A stretch of DNA of 64,000 bases from Moringa oleifera (Eukaryota > Streptophyta > Magnoliopsida > Brassicales > Moringaceae), in contig JAJFZO010000094.1 in assembly GCA_021397835.1 (NCBI GenBank), positions 11,526,814 through 11,590,813 on the forward strand, given 5' to 3'. The notes under the pieces are model-generated. The model was given only the letters and a program-made list of their open reading frames with translations. It did not search any database and was not told the origin of the DNA. Made by a program: the position numbers and the translations under genes. Positions 14,921 through 25,373 of this stretch are shown in pieces (positions within the stretch are counted from its first letter, which is position 1; every line of letters starts with the position of its first letter).

Positions 14921-15620
14921 TTGGATATTGGCAGTACTTTTGAACCTCAATACTCTCTTATAAGAAGTTTTTCAACAAAGTTACTTACATGACATCAATT
15001 ATAGATGATACATATGATCCGTATGCCACATTTGAAGAGCTTGAAGTTTTCACTAAAGCAATTGAAAGGTTCACCAAAATACTCATTTTATCTAAAAATT
15101 AATTAATAGGCATAGTTTACAGATTAATCAACTTGATGATACAATTAATTGTGACTTTTCAATATTTTTCGGGGGGGACATTGGCTGCATAGATCAACTT
15201 CCTGAGTATATGAAACCATGTTATATGGTACTCTTAGATATCTTTCAGGAAATAGAAAATTAGATGAGCAAACAAGGAGAGTTATATCGCGTCCAATATG
15301 CCAAACAAAGGGTAAAATTAACCTCAATTTTTCTCAGTCTTTCTTATACGTTTCTCGCTGAAAATGAAATTTTGCCCACGAGATGATTGGCTTCATATAT
15401 ATTTAATCGTCTCATCTCATTAATCAAGATGAAAGAATTGGTGGAGGCTTACTTTGTTGAAAGATTACATACCAACCATGGAAGCGTACATGCCAATAGC
15501 TCTCGCATCCATTGACTACTCCTTGCTTATAGCCACAGGTTTTGTTGGGATGGGAGATTTGGTAACAAGAAATGTCCTTGATTGGGTATCCAAGGATACC
15601 GAAATTGTTAGAACATGTAG
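14921..15620 (+). pseudogene. TPS fragment: part of exon 4, exon 5, part of exon 6
   Basis: Exon 4 begins mid-exon at 14921 (FWILAV region, with a one-base deletion soon after). It keeps [20 protein letters not shown] and ends at a gt donor near 15068. Exon 5 (about 15172-15311) has an in-frame TAG after QEIEN. Exon 6 (about 15430-15618) has lost bases after AYFVE and breaks off after EIVR; exon 7 is absent. The 5' end joins duplicated block B within a T run, so the fragment was created by a rearrangement there. Confidence 0.85.
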
Positions 15621-15839
15621 TTAGTAAGCTCCATTAAAAGATTAACTGAATAGAAACTTTTAAAAAATATATATATTTAACATTTATGACAATACAATTT
15701 TATTATAAAAAGAAGTTGATTCATGTCAGAACATGTTTGATATAAGACAACAAATGAGTTGGAGTTGTTAGATGTATTTTTATCAATTTACTGAATTTAA
15801 TTAAATTTTAATTTACCTCATCTAATTTAATTAAAAGTG

Positions 15840-16300
15840 TATCTCTCTTATATTATAGGACATCTACAAAGGTCTCATATGATTTTGGTAGAGAGTACAA
15901 CAGCACAAAAGCATCATCATATTCAATCTTTATATGTATTTCAAGAACCGAACGTAACTTATTAAAGCTTTGCTTCAAATATAATCTGCTTGACAAGGAT
16001 ACTTGATCATGTATAGACTCTCTAATTTGAGTCACAAATCTGTAGGAGTCTTTTACATTATTACTCCGCTCAATGCTTTGTCACTAAGGCTTAGAATGAG
16101 TGTATTATAGGCATTTTCCATGATCTCCATCTTCTGCTCCTAAAAGAGGGAGCTTGGAAGCTCATTTTTCCCCCTCCTAAAGCAACAGTACTTAACACAA
16201 AGGTTTCTTAATTAAGCCAGGATTTTTTTTTCTATGAAGCCGAAGTCATTTTGGTTCCATCAAATTTGTCTACTTTGTAATACGTTGCAGGCATTGACAT
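15840..16300 (-). mobile_element. Ty1/copia gag remnant
   Basis: Read on the minus strand, this stretch begins near 16300 with MSMPATYYKVDKFDGTK. It continues with MEIMENAYNTLILSLSDKAL and ends with YDDAFVLLYSLPKSYETFVDV, the order and wording of a copia Gag (UBN2-type) domain. Stops and frameshifts interrupt it, and no LTR was recognised beside it. It is unrelated to the younger copia element at 38108. Confidence 0.7.
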
Positions 16301-16714
16301 CTTAACAACTTACTAATTAGTCAACTGAGCTCAGATCGAGCACATATTAGACATATGGATCCAACAAGCTTTGAGACAAATGTTAGAGTAGATATATACA
16401 AAATGATACAATTAGATGCCTGTAATTGAGCTGAATGTGTTCTGTTAATTTGCAACTGCTAGCTAGAAATGTTTGCCTTAAAGTGACTGTTAACTGATGG
16501 ATACCATGATCATTGTTGGACTCTAAAGAGTTTAGCTGAAATACATGGGAAGTCCATATGATGACTTCGTGCTTATAATATAAAAATATCTTATTTCTCC
16601 AATATAGCTCACATATATGGCCACTAATAAACATTAATGTTCTTTTTCAAACAAGCTTATTATCTGTTATCTTTCAACTTATTTTTATCATATGGTCTGT
16701 GAAACTCTCCAAAC
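16301..16714. other. Spacer between copia remnant and TPS-2 3' end, nothing recognised
   Basis: An open stretch on the minus strand (16383-16634) shows no recognisable family and no supporting signal. Part of this stretch is expected to be the 3' UTR of TPS-2. Confidence 0.4.
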
Positions 16715-19285
16715 TTATATCGGCACCGGATCTATAAGCAGTGCTGTAATGCCCTCAATTGTGGCTCTTCCAACATGTGTGTATGCATCCTCTTCCTTGT
16801 AGAGTACATCCATCACTCTCGCAAGGTTGAGAATACAAGAAAGGAGAGACGTTGGCACAGCAGTTGGCTTGAGACACTCTTGGTTTATGTCCTTCCATGC
16901 ATCCACAATCTGCTTGTTAAACGTATCGTATGCCCTTTCCTCTGTGACACCATGTTGCTTCATGTAACATTCAACAGCTGAGGCGGCCTGCCCTCTCTCT
17001 TGCTCAAACTGCATGTATAAAAGGGATTCAAATATGAACAGCTCACAATATACTACTTAATTTGCAGGGATATCAATGTATGTTTTGTTTAAATTGTTTA
17101 AATATTACTGTTTTTATGCACCTTGTGGGAAACAATGTCGTCCATCAGCCTGGCAATTAGCATTGCAGCTCCAACAATTTTGTTGTCGGTGTTGGACACC
17201 CAATCAAAGACATCTTCTGTGGCCAAATCTCCCATCCAAACAAAAGTTGTGGTTATGAGCATGGAATAGCCAGAGGATGTGAGAGCTACATGCATGTACT
17301 CTTCCATTGTTGGTATGTGATTTTCATGGAGCCATTTGGCTTCAGCAAAGTAGGCCTTCACTAATTCTTTCATCTTGATTAATGAGAAGAGACAATATAA
17401 GTCTTTAAGAGAGATTGTCCTGAATGAATTAATACTGGTTTGGAATGAACAGGGAGAAAAGAAAGAAATGAGAGTTAAGGTATCATACTGCTTCTTTAGC
17501 ATAATATATGCGATAAGCTTTTCCTTCTTTTTCCATCTCATCCTCCATTTCTTGATAAACATCTAAGAGTGCTTTGTAACATAGTTTCATGTACTCCGGA
17601 AGTTGATCTAAGCTATTTATGTGCCACCTGAAAATTCAAAGGTTACACCAATGTAAATCGACAAGTAAACCATACCAATTTGTAGAATTAATTAATATGT
17701 ATAAGATAGACATTTGTATGAATCTTTGGATTGCATTTGAGAAGAGTTCAAGTTCTTCAAATATGCCATACACATCATATGTATCATCTACAACTGATGC
17801 CGTAGAGATCACTTTGGTCAAAAATATTCTCAGAAGAGAGTATTGAGGTTCAAAAACCACTCCCAAAATCCAAAAGTAGTATTCTACTACTCCGTCTCTT
17901 GCATATGATAACTTGTTTGAGAAGTCCAAATCTTTCCACCACCTGAACAATAGAATAGAAAGAGCAAGATTGCATATTCCAAGCTCATCATAGCAAATTA
18001 TTACACCGAGTGGGAACAATAATATTGAGAACTTACCTAGAAATCTTGCTCAAGTCTTTCCTGTGCAGAGATTGTAACAAATTGAAATTCAACTTTGCAA
18101 ATTTCAGTAAATGTCTATTATGAGATCCATCTTCTTGATAAGTGGAGAAGAAGTTCCTCGCTCTCAGCCTTGTCAAGCCTTTGCGGATAGGCTGCTTGAG
18201 GGCCTGAGCTAGTTGTGCTGCAAGAGGATCACCCAAGCTAGTCGTTGAGGACTTGACAAGGTGTGTGGTAGTGAAAGCCAGTGCTTCCTCTAGTATGTCT
18301 TCCCCATGCACTCGCACATGTGAAGCTTTAGCATGCTTGAGACGTCCGTCACCAAGGATTCCCTGAAGTTTCCTTTTTGGTCTATGAACTTGTTGAATAC
18401 TTCTGCACAAATTAATGACTGAGCATTAGGCACAAACAGACATAGGTATCTTTATGTTCCATTAGCTTTACATATGAAGAACTATAAATGCTAACTTCGT
18501 AAAATCTCTATATATATTTTCCATAAAAAGTAAGTTTGCTGGTAGGTAACCACAGTCTGTAAAGTTATTTAACTAAATTCTAAAGATGTTCTTAGTCTTG
18601 ATCTCGTCAAGAAATGAAGGCCTTAGAGAATTACAAAAGGAATTTTAATTGAGGAGAGTCTTACCACAAGGGACTTTGAAACCTTGTTGTCTAAGCAGTC
18701 GAAATTGAAGAGCAACATTATGCAGGTGGCTATGATCATTTATATTGTAGTCATAATAGATTTTTGCTAATTCATTTTCTATCTCATTCTCGAAATGGTA
18801 TGCCACCCCTAAGCGTTGGATCGCATCAATTAAGCTTAATTTCTGGAAGATTTCATTTGTTGTGGTCACCAGACTCCTTCTAACTACTTGTTTCAATTCT
18901 TCCAGTTGCTCTTGAGCTGTAAAGTCATTAGCCTGCATGCACAAACAATTGACAATAGTTATTCTGTGTTGATGATTAAAAGCTCTAATGTTGTGCAGAA
19001 GGAGAAGCAAATCTGGATCGAGCATCATAAGATGGAGATGGCACAGAACTTAATGCATCTAAAACACATGCGAGCAAGCAAATTAAGAAATGCAATCTCA
19101 ACTGAAAGAACAAATGAAAAGTCTTGTAAAATACATATATTATAGCTTAGTACCGTTGAATCATCAGAAGCATTCACGAGGAAGCGATGCCCCCAAATGC
19201 TAGGACGGTAATTAGCGGAGTGACGGTGGATGGTGTTTGACGGAGCATGAGGTGAAACAGGAGGAGTAGAAGCTTGTTTAGACAT
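16715..19285 (-). pseudogene. TPS-2: inverted seven-exon TPS-a gene with 10-bp deletion and lost splice donor
   Basis: Exons on the minus strand: 19285-19154, 18932-18665, 18402-18037, 17942-17724, 17627-17489, 17373-17122, 17008-16715. Exons 1, 2, 5, 6 and 7 are in frame. VDDTYD (exon 4) and DDIVSHKFE (exons 6/7) are present. Exon 3 lacks 10 bases near 18329 compared with TPS-5 (366 against 376 nt), so the first third of the exon is out of frame with the rest. The exon 4 donor reads AG|ATTCAT where all sister copies have AG|GTTCAT or AG|GTTTAT, a G-to-A change at intron position +1. Either lesion alone should prevent a normal enzyme. It is closest to TPS-3 at exon 1. It is the only TPS copy on the minus strand. 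Confidence 0.9.
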
Positions 19286-19364
19286 GATATCTTTTGATAC
19301 AAAGGGAGTAACTGGCTAGCTCTCTGCTTAAATGGAAGGGCACTTGTTGAAGTGAAAGAGCTCC

Positions 19365-19545
19365 TAGCTAGCTCTGCTATTTATAGGAGTAAGCTACATC
19401 ATATGGATGCAAAAACCACAGAAATTGATGAAGACTACTGGATCAGGGAGCGCTATTTCTTTAATTAAACATGACTTTTTAGAAGGAAGATCATATGTCT
19501 GAAAAATCTATTAAGAGTTGATCATTGATCAAAATGAGAATCTCT
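19365..19545 (-). promoter_or_regulatory. TPS-2 proximal promoter with altered W-box
   Basis: Minus-strand TATAAATA at 19385-19378, followed by the shared 'gcagagctagctaggagctc' block, about 93 bp before the ATG. At the conserved W-box position the sequence is TTGATC (19525-19530) where the other full-length copies read TTGACC, which removes the TTGAC core. Confidence 0.65.
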
Positions 19546-20249
19546 GACAAATTTTTATGTGATCATTATCATTTATGGCTGAAAGTTTTTTATATGGGGC
19601 TAAGCTAAAACAATATAATTAAAGCTACATTTGGTGTTTTTTAAGACTAATTAATGCAATTTCCTCAATTCTTTCTTTTCTTTTTAGTGACGGAATAACA
19701 TACAAAACACTTTAAGTGCACATGCACCAAATATTTTCATTTTGCATTTTGTAAAGCTAAGTGTAATATCAAATCACCTAAATATGCTTTTCATTTAAAT
19801 TTATTTTTATAATATGTATATTAAAATTATTGATTATTATGATTTGATTTGGCAAAGATATTTGCTGATATTTTGAAAAAATTTCCCATACTTAATGAGT
19901 GTATTTTCATGTTTGTTTTCAACGGCACAATTAATGTATTTTTATAGTTATCAATTTATTGTTAATTACATTCAATAATAAATTTACTTTTTATTAATTT
20001 TTATATTAAATTTATGAAAATGGCATATAATAACTCCACCAGATATTACAAAATGAATAATGAGGCAATATGATATGTGAAATAATAAAATAGAATTCTC
20101 ATTGTATGAAGAAGGAAGAGCCAATTCATGAAGGACACAAGCCTTCAGGAAAAGTGTGAATGTCATGGGCTGCTGCAATGTCGTGTCTCTGTCTGTGCAT
20201 TAACTAATTTTTGAACGATGTGTTCAGATCACAATCAACCACAAAGCAC
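19546..20249. repeat. TPS-2 distal upstream module
   Basis: 19600-19980 is the inverted counterpart of about 5790-6120 upstream of TPS-1. 20154-20219 is the reverse complement of 36135-36195 upstream of TPS-3, while the adjoining 20221-20249 (tgttcagatcacaatcaacc...) is a direct copy of 36106-36134. The two neighbouring segments thus have opposite relative orientation at the two loci. No gene seen. Confidence 0.7.
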
Positions 20250-20292
20250 TCCTACCTAAGGTATTTTGTGTTCATAGAGTTTATGATATGAT

Positions 20293-20535
20293 GGGTTCAG
20301 ACAATGACCCACAAACCCCCTCCTACCTAAGGTATTTTCGCATGGATAATTTGCTGTTCATAAATTCCACGATATCTTTGTTTCTCCGCAGGTATTACTG
20401 CACGTGAATACATAGAAACCGGCAGACCTTAAACGTGGGACGATGCTAATCTACAGCTCATCTGATAGTTGCTGCTTGTCCGATATGCTGATATCTAAGG
20501 TAGGAGTGGGTTTGTGGATCATTGTCTGAATACAA
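20293..20535. mobile_element. Possible MITE with about 38-bp terminal inverted repeats
   Basis: The left end 'ttcagacaatgacccacaaa' (20296) and onward to 'cctacctaagg' is mirrored at 20493-20530, where 'tttgtggatcattgtctgaa' is the near-perfect reverse complement. The interior is about 160 bp and non-coding; part of it (20370-20455) reappears inverted at 5680-5760 without the repeats. A second partial copy of the inner repeat sits at 20249-20266. No clear target duplication was found, so the class is uncertain. Confidence 0.5.
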
Positions 20536-20544
20536 AGTATCTTA

Positions 20545-20802
20545 GGTGCTTAAATACTTGCACAGCAAAAAAAATTAAAAAAAAAATTATTTGATTATCA
20601 TTACCATCAAGAACAATCACGCATTATGCCACAAATTGTTCCTATAATTAATTTTCAAATGTGATGCATATATAATTTTTAAAAAACCGAAAAAAAAAAA
20701 GAAAACTAAGTTGGTAAAACGTTAACTCTGTATAATAATAGAAAAAAACAATTTAAAATTGGCAAAAAAAAAGAGGTAGGATTATATCTATTTATTGTAT
20801 AA
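20545..20802. repeat. Dispersed direct repeat, partner at 35768-36019
   Basis: About 250 bp starting 'aggtgcttaaatacttgcac' and ending 'ggattatatctatttatt' are nearly identical at both sites in the same orientation. They differ mainly in A-run length. The repeat has no coding content. Confidence 0.85.
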
Positions 20803-20840
20803 TGAAAAGTGTACCTTATACAATAAATAGATATAATCCT
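20778..20840. repeat. Perfect 25-bp inverted repeat (hairpin) with 13-nt loop
   Basis: 20778-20802 (aggattatatctatttattg, then tataa) is the exact reverse complement of 20816-20840. The spacer is tgaaaagtgtacc. A second 'ataatgaaaagtgta' follows at once. The homologous site at 35995 has only the left arm, so the right arm arose locally. Confidence 0.85.
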
Positions 20841-21770
20841 ATAATGAAAAGTGTATCTTATATATTAAATTTAACATCAATTTGGTGTTAAAAAAAAGTT
20901 TTTTTAAAATATTCTAATATCAAATTTTTTTCATTTTTAATCCATTTACATCAAATTGGTGTTATAATATTTTTTTAATAATATAAATAATAATTATCAA
21001 TAAAAATATTTTTAATAGTGATCAATTTATAAATATTTTATATAATATTTTACGTAAAGTTATTCGAAATGAACAAATAAAAATTTATGCAAAACGAGGT
21101 CAAAATCACCAATCTGAATGAGTGAGTGGAGATGACTTTTCCACGTTCTAAATAGTTTTAAGGTTAGTTTATTATTGTTAAGTATTTTAATTTTAATTAA
21201 TGTTATAATTTCAGTTTAAATTGTAATCGTTAATGTGTTGTTATATTTATTGTACTGTGTTATCAATTGAAATAAATTTATTTTATCATGTTCATGCAAA
21301 AATTTAAATTATATCATAAATTATAAATTATTTTAAATTTTTATATATTTTTAAATAATAATTTTAATAATATATATAATTTTATTATTAATTAAATAAA
21401 TTATTATTATTAATTTAAATAAAATAAAATAATATATTAAATATTAATCTTATTTTAAAAATCTTGATGAAATATTTTTAATGATATAATTTTTTTAATA
21501 ATATTATATATTTATTAAATTAATGATTAGAAATATTTTTGATTTAAAATTTTTAAAAAAGTAATTTATAAAAAAATAAAATTAAAAAAATTAATTTATT
21601 GTTTCGTTGGAAATTTATTTCACTTTGTTTTTTACGATAAAATTCCGTTTAACGGTCATCGTTGAAGGCGGCCTGAGGTAAGCCAAGCAAACTCGTCCAC
21701 TTCCTTTTCCTTATTTTCTTTCTTACATGTCGAAATTACCATAACGCCCTTATCTTTCTCTTGGAACTCC
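20841..21770. other. AT-rich intergenic region upstream of CYP79
   Basis: Very AT-rich from 20860 to 21600, with two 'acatcaa(a/t)ttggtgtt' near-palindromes at about 20873 and 20950. Composition changes at about 21650, near the CYP79 promoter. No gene seen. Confidence 0.6.
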
Positions 21771-21777
21771 TATAAAT
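21771..21777 (+). promoter_or_regulatory. CYP79 TATA box
   Basis: TATAAAT lies 110 bp upstream of the chosen ATG at 21881. The nearer in-frame ATG at 21776 overlaps this box and would lie upstream of any transcript start set by it. This decides the start codon. Confidence 0.65.
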
Positions 21778-21880
21778 GGGAAGCACAATATGCACAAGCT
21801 TGATAAACAGGGAGGCTAAGTGCAAAGTGCATGCTCTAAAGCACAGCCAAGATCTCCCACTCTTCATCAAGCTTGTAACC

Positions 21881-23631
21881 ATGTCTCTCACCTTGAATCT
21901 TCTGGGGCTCTTCAAATGGCCCGTCGCTGCAAGCACCACGCCCGTTCTGAGTGCTTGCTTGGCTACCTTTCAGGCTGTTATTTTCATCGTGATGGTGATA
22001 CTGATAACAAAAAGATTAAGCTCTCCGCAGAAACCCAACCAAGGTAAGGGCAGCAACAAGCAAGCCCCACTGCCGCCCGGGCCAGTCCCTTGGCCAGTTA
22101 TAGGCAGTGTCCCAGATATGCGCCGCAACAGGCCTGCATTTCGATGGATTCACCGCTTTATGAAGGAGAACAACACCAACATAGCCTGTTTTCGTCTAGG
22201 CAACACTCATGTGATTCCTGTTACATGTCCTAAGATTGCTCGAGAGTTCTTAAAGAACCAAGACACCATCTTTCAATCAAGATCTTTACATTCCTTTGCT
22301 TGTTACACCTTTAGCCGTGGTCTCTTAGGCGCTATTTTTGCGCCGTATGGGGATCAATGGAAGAAGATGAGAAGGATGTTGACGACGGAGATAATTTGTA
22401 CTGCGAGGCAACAGTGGATGCACGACAAGAGAGCTGAGGAGGCTGACAATCTCGTCAAGTACGTCTACAATCAGTCCGCGAACTCGGACAATGTGGACTT
22501 GAGAATTGTGACCAGGTGTTACACTGGAAATGTGATCAGGAAGCTGCTGTTCGGCAAGAGATACTTTGGGGAGCCGATGCCGGATGGGAGCCCAGGAATT
22601 GACGAGATAGACCATGTTGAAGCTCTCTTCACTAGCCTCATTTACGTCCATGCTTTCTGCATCTCTGATTTCTTGCCTTGGTTGCTAGGGCTTGATTTGG
22701 ACGGCCATGAGAAGATAGTGAAGGAGGCTAAGCAAACAATTGACAAGTACCATGATCCTGTTATAGATGAGAGGATTAAGCAATGGAGGGATGGCAACTC
22801 TAACGGGAAGGAGGTTGAAGACTTCCTTGATGTCCTCATCACCTTGAAGGATGCCAATGGCCAGCCGCTGCTGACAACAGAGGAAATCAAGGCGCAATGT
22901 TGGGTGAGTCTTTTTACTTTGTTGAATTATCATTGATTTCATTATCCTCTATGCCCTGTAGCTCGAAATTACATTACTAAAGAGACAAACGAATGCAGGA
23001 GCTAATGGTAGCAACAGTAGATAATCCAGCAAACGCAGTGGAATGGATTCTGGGAGAGATGGTAAATCAACCTGAGATCCTTCAGAAAGCTGTGGAGGAA
23101 ATTGACAGTGTGGTCGGGAAGGACAGACTAGTCCAAGAATCCGATATCCCGAAACTCAACTACACAAAAGCATGCATCAGAGAAGGTTTCCGCCTCCACC
23201 CAGTCTCACCCTTCAATGTACCTCATGTGGCCCTGACAGACACCACTGTTGCCGGCTACTTCATCCCCAAGGGCAGCCACGTGATCTTGAGTCGCTACGG
23301 ACTTGGGCGGAACCCTGATGTATGGGATGAGCCAACCAAGTTCAAGCCAGAGCGCCACCTAAAGGAATGCTTGGAGGTGGCGCTGTCGGAGCATGATTTG
23401 CGCTTCATATCCTTTAGCACTGGCAGGCGTGGTTGTATTGCAGCCTCGCTAGGCACCCTCATGACCACCATGTTGCTAGCAAGGCTTGTTCAAGGCTTTA
23501 CATGGAATGCACCGGGCAAAGCTTCTCATGTTGATCTAAGCGAGGCAGAAGCAGAGCTCTTTCTTGCTAAGCCCTTGAAATTAAGGGCTGTGCCCCGATT
23601 GCCTCAACATCTCTACCCAACTGCAAACTGA
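21881..23631 (+). CDS. CYP79: CYP79-family cytochrome P450 (amino acid N-monooxygenase, aldoxime-forming)
   Basis: Exon 1 is 21881-22903 and exon 2 is 22999-23631 (GT-AG, phase 0), giving 550 residues, a normal length for CYP79. An N-terminal membrane anchor spans about residues 22-43, followed by a basic stretch and the proline-rich hinge [14 protein letters not shown]. Exon 2 opens with the I-helix [16 protein letters not shown]; the DNP-N pattern is typical of CYP79 and replaces the usual P450 threonine. The K-helix ExxR is in [12 protein letters not shown]-like in FKPERHL, and the haem-cysteine motif is FSTGRRGC, the CYP79 signature. Characterised members turn an amino acid (Phe, Tyr, Trp, Val, Ile, Leu or Met) into its aldoxime on the ER, feeding volatiles, nitriles, cyanogenic glucosides or glucosinolates. 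The substrate cannot be read from this sequence. The GC content is clearly higher than the surroundings. No lesion seen. Confidence 0.93.
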
Positions 23632-24980
23632 TGTTTGCAAGGTTAGACCTAAAATAATTCGGTTATGTTGGAGAATATAAATATCGTAGTGTGGTGGCCG
23701 GGAATAACACGACATGCCCCTTGAGACTTAAGCGTTTCAACTGACATGCGTTGGCTATGTGTTTGTCCCTAGTATCCTCTCTTTTGTCTTTATTACCAGT
23801 CTTGTTCAATAGTTTTGTGACAATATATACATAATAATATTGGTGCTGACACAATCCTCATGAATGAAGTGGCAGACATATCAAACATCACCATCTGACT
23901 GATATATGGCCTCCATGATTCCCATGATGCCCATCTCATACCTGATTCTGGGCACCACTGCTTCTCATTCCGATTTGAAACCTAAGGGAAAGTGAATAAA
24001 TTTTTGAATCAATAACAAACCCAGCTGCTCGGCTCCTACTCTAAGTAAAGGACAATAAAACAGTCCACCAAAAACCAGCCTAGCTCATGCCTAAAAGAAA
24101 ATTAAACTGGTGTAGGTAAGCTCTCCAGGGGAAATATGATCTCTATAGAGAAATTTATGAATTCTCCAATTTCGCCTATTTGAATTGTCAAAAGAGGAGT
24201 ATTGATAAAAGCTACACATATCATTAGAAAATATCATAAAACTCATCGAGTTGGTAGATCTTTTTAAAACTATATATATTATTAAAATAAATATATAAAA
24301 ATAAAAATTTTTATTAATTTAAATTGTGTTATTTTTAATAAAATTATTTATTTAATAATTTAATAATATTTAAATAATCATCTCCGTATATGAATCCCAA
24401 ATGTGTGGTAAAATAAAGGGTATGGAGCACCATGTCAAATCTGACTTTTGCAATGTAAGGAATAGTTGATTATTGTGGTATCATCCTTGAAAAAGTAGAA
24501 CATGATAAAGTAATGGCAAAGTGTCATCATTATTTTATTAAATGGAAAATTTTTGTAAGCAGCATTGGGCATAAAGTTATATACAAAAATTAATACAGAA
24601 ATTACCTAAAGTTATGTAGTTTTTCATTCAGATTTTTGAATAAAATTGTCCTTATAAAAACAATGGCATATTGTACTAAATTAGATTTCACGCGACAATT
24701 CAAATTGATTTTGGACGAAAGTTTTAAAATTGTGATTTATATCAATGGCTAGAAATATTTCAAGAATGGATGAAAAATCACATTTTTGATTTGTTGCTTA
24801 TTTATTTATTTATTGACGGTTGTACAACAATTAACAAAGGATGATGGGTCACGAAACATTTTAAAAAGAGTGATCTAATATATGAGCCAACTTAACTAAG
24901 AAAATTGGTAATATCTTCCTTATTTATTATTTATTTTAACAACAACACAACCTATAGAAAGCAATTTGGCAAGCGACGAA
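23632..24980. other. CYP79 3' flank and intergenic spacer
   Basis: The first few hundred bases are presumably the 3' UTR. An aataaa is near 23995. 24240-24390 is extremely AT-rich. No reading frame or element is recognised until the MULE end near 24981. Confidence 0.5.
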
Positions 24981-25290
24981 ATTGCCAAAATTGGCAGTTA
25001 GATACCGGTCATTTGGGAAAAAAACATGTTTTATTAAGTTTGGTTTTTTTAGCACTTAAATGTTTTGGAAAGTCAAAAATACCCTTACAAAAGACAATGA
25101 TACCCTTAAAAATTAAATGAACTCGAAAATTTATGAGATTTGTCTGAACACATTTCTTTTTTGGCGAAAAAATCTTTCCCTCTTTCGGCCACTCTCTCTC
25201 TTCGAGCTCTGTCTTTCTTCGTCCTTCCTTTGAGTTTTATTTCTTCCAATCTTTGTATCCAAGATCTATCAAATCAAGATCCCAAGAAGA
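24981..25290. repeat. MULE left terminal inverted repeat and leader
   Basis: The region from 'attgccaaaattgg' to the CT-rich leader ending 'tgtatccaagatctatcaa'. It pairs with about 33850-34142 at the right end with many mismatches. It also matches the left ends of the decayed elements at 1885 and 11210, which places all three in one family. Confidence 0.65.
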
Positions 25291-25373
25291 AATCGAAGGC
25301 TAGTTATCTTGCGCAGAGAAAGAAGCTCGTGTTTTTGACAATATATTCTTCTTCATAATCAGACCGTGCTCGA

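Noticed and set aside
16383..16634. Minus-strand 83-codon open stretch near the TPS-2 3' end
   Set aside because: No recognisable domain, no promoter or splice context, and not conserved at other TPS 3' ends.
17724..17942. U12-type (AT-AC) intron as an explanation for the AT donor in TPS-2
   Set aside because: The sequence ATTCAT does not match the U12 donor ATATCC, the intron ends in the usual cag, and all sister copies use GT.
21776..21880. Upstream in-frame ATG that would add 35 residues to CYP79
   Set aside because: It overlaps the TATA box, and the extra residues precede a normal CYP79 membrane anchor. The ATG at 21881 fits family length.
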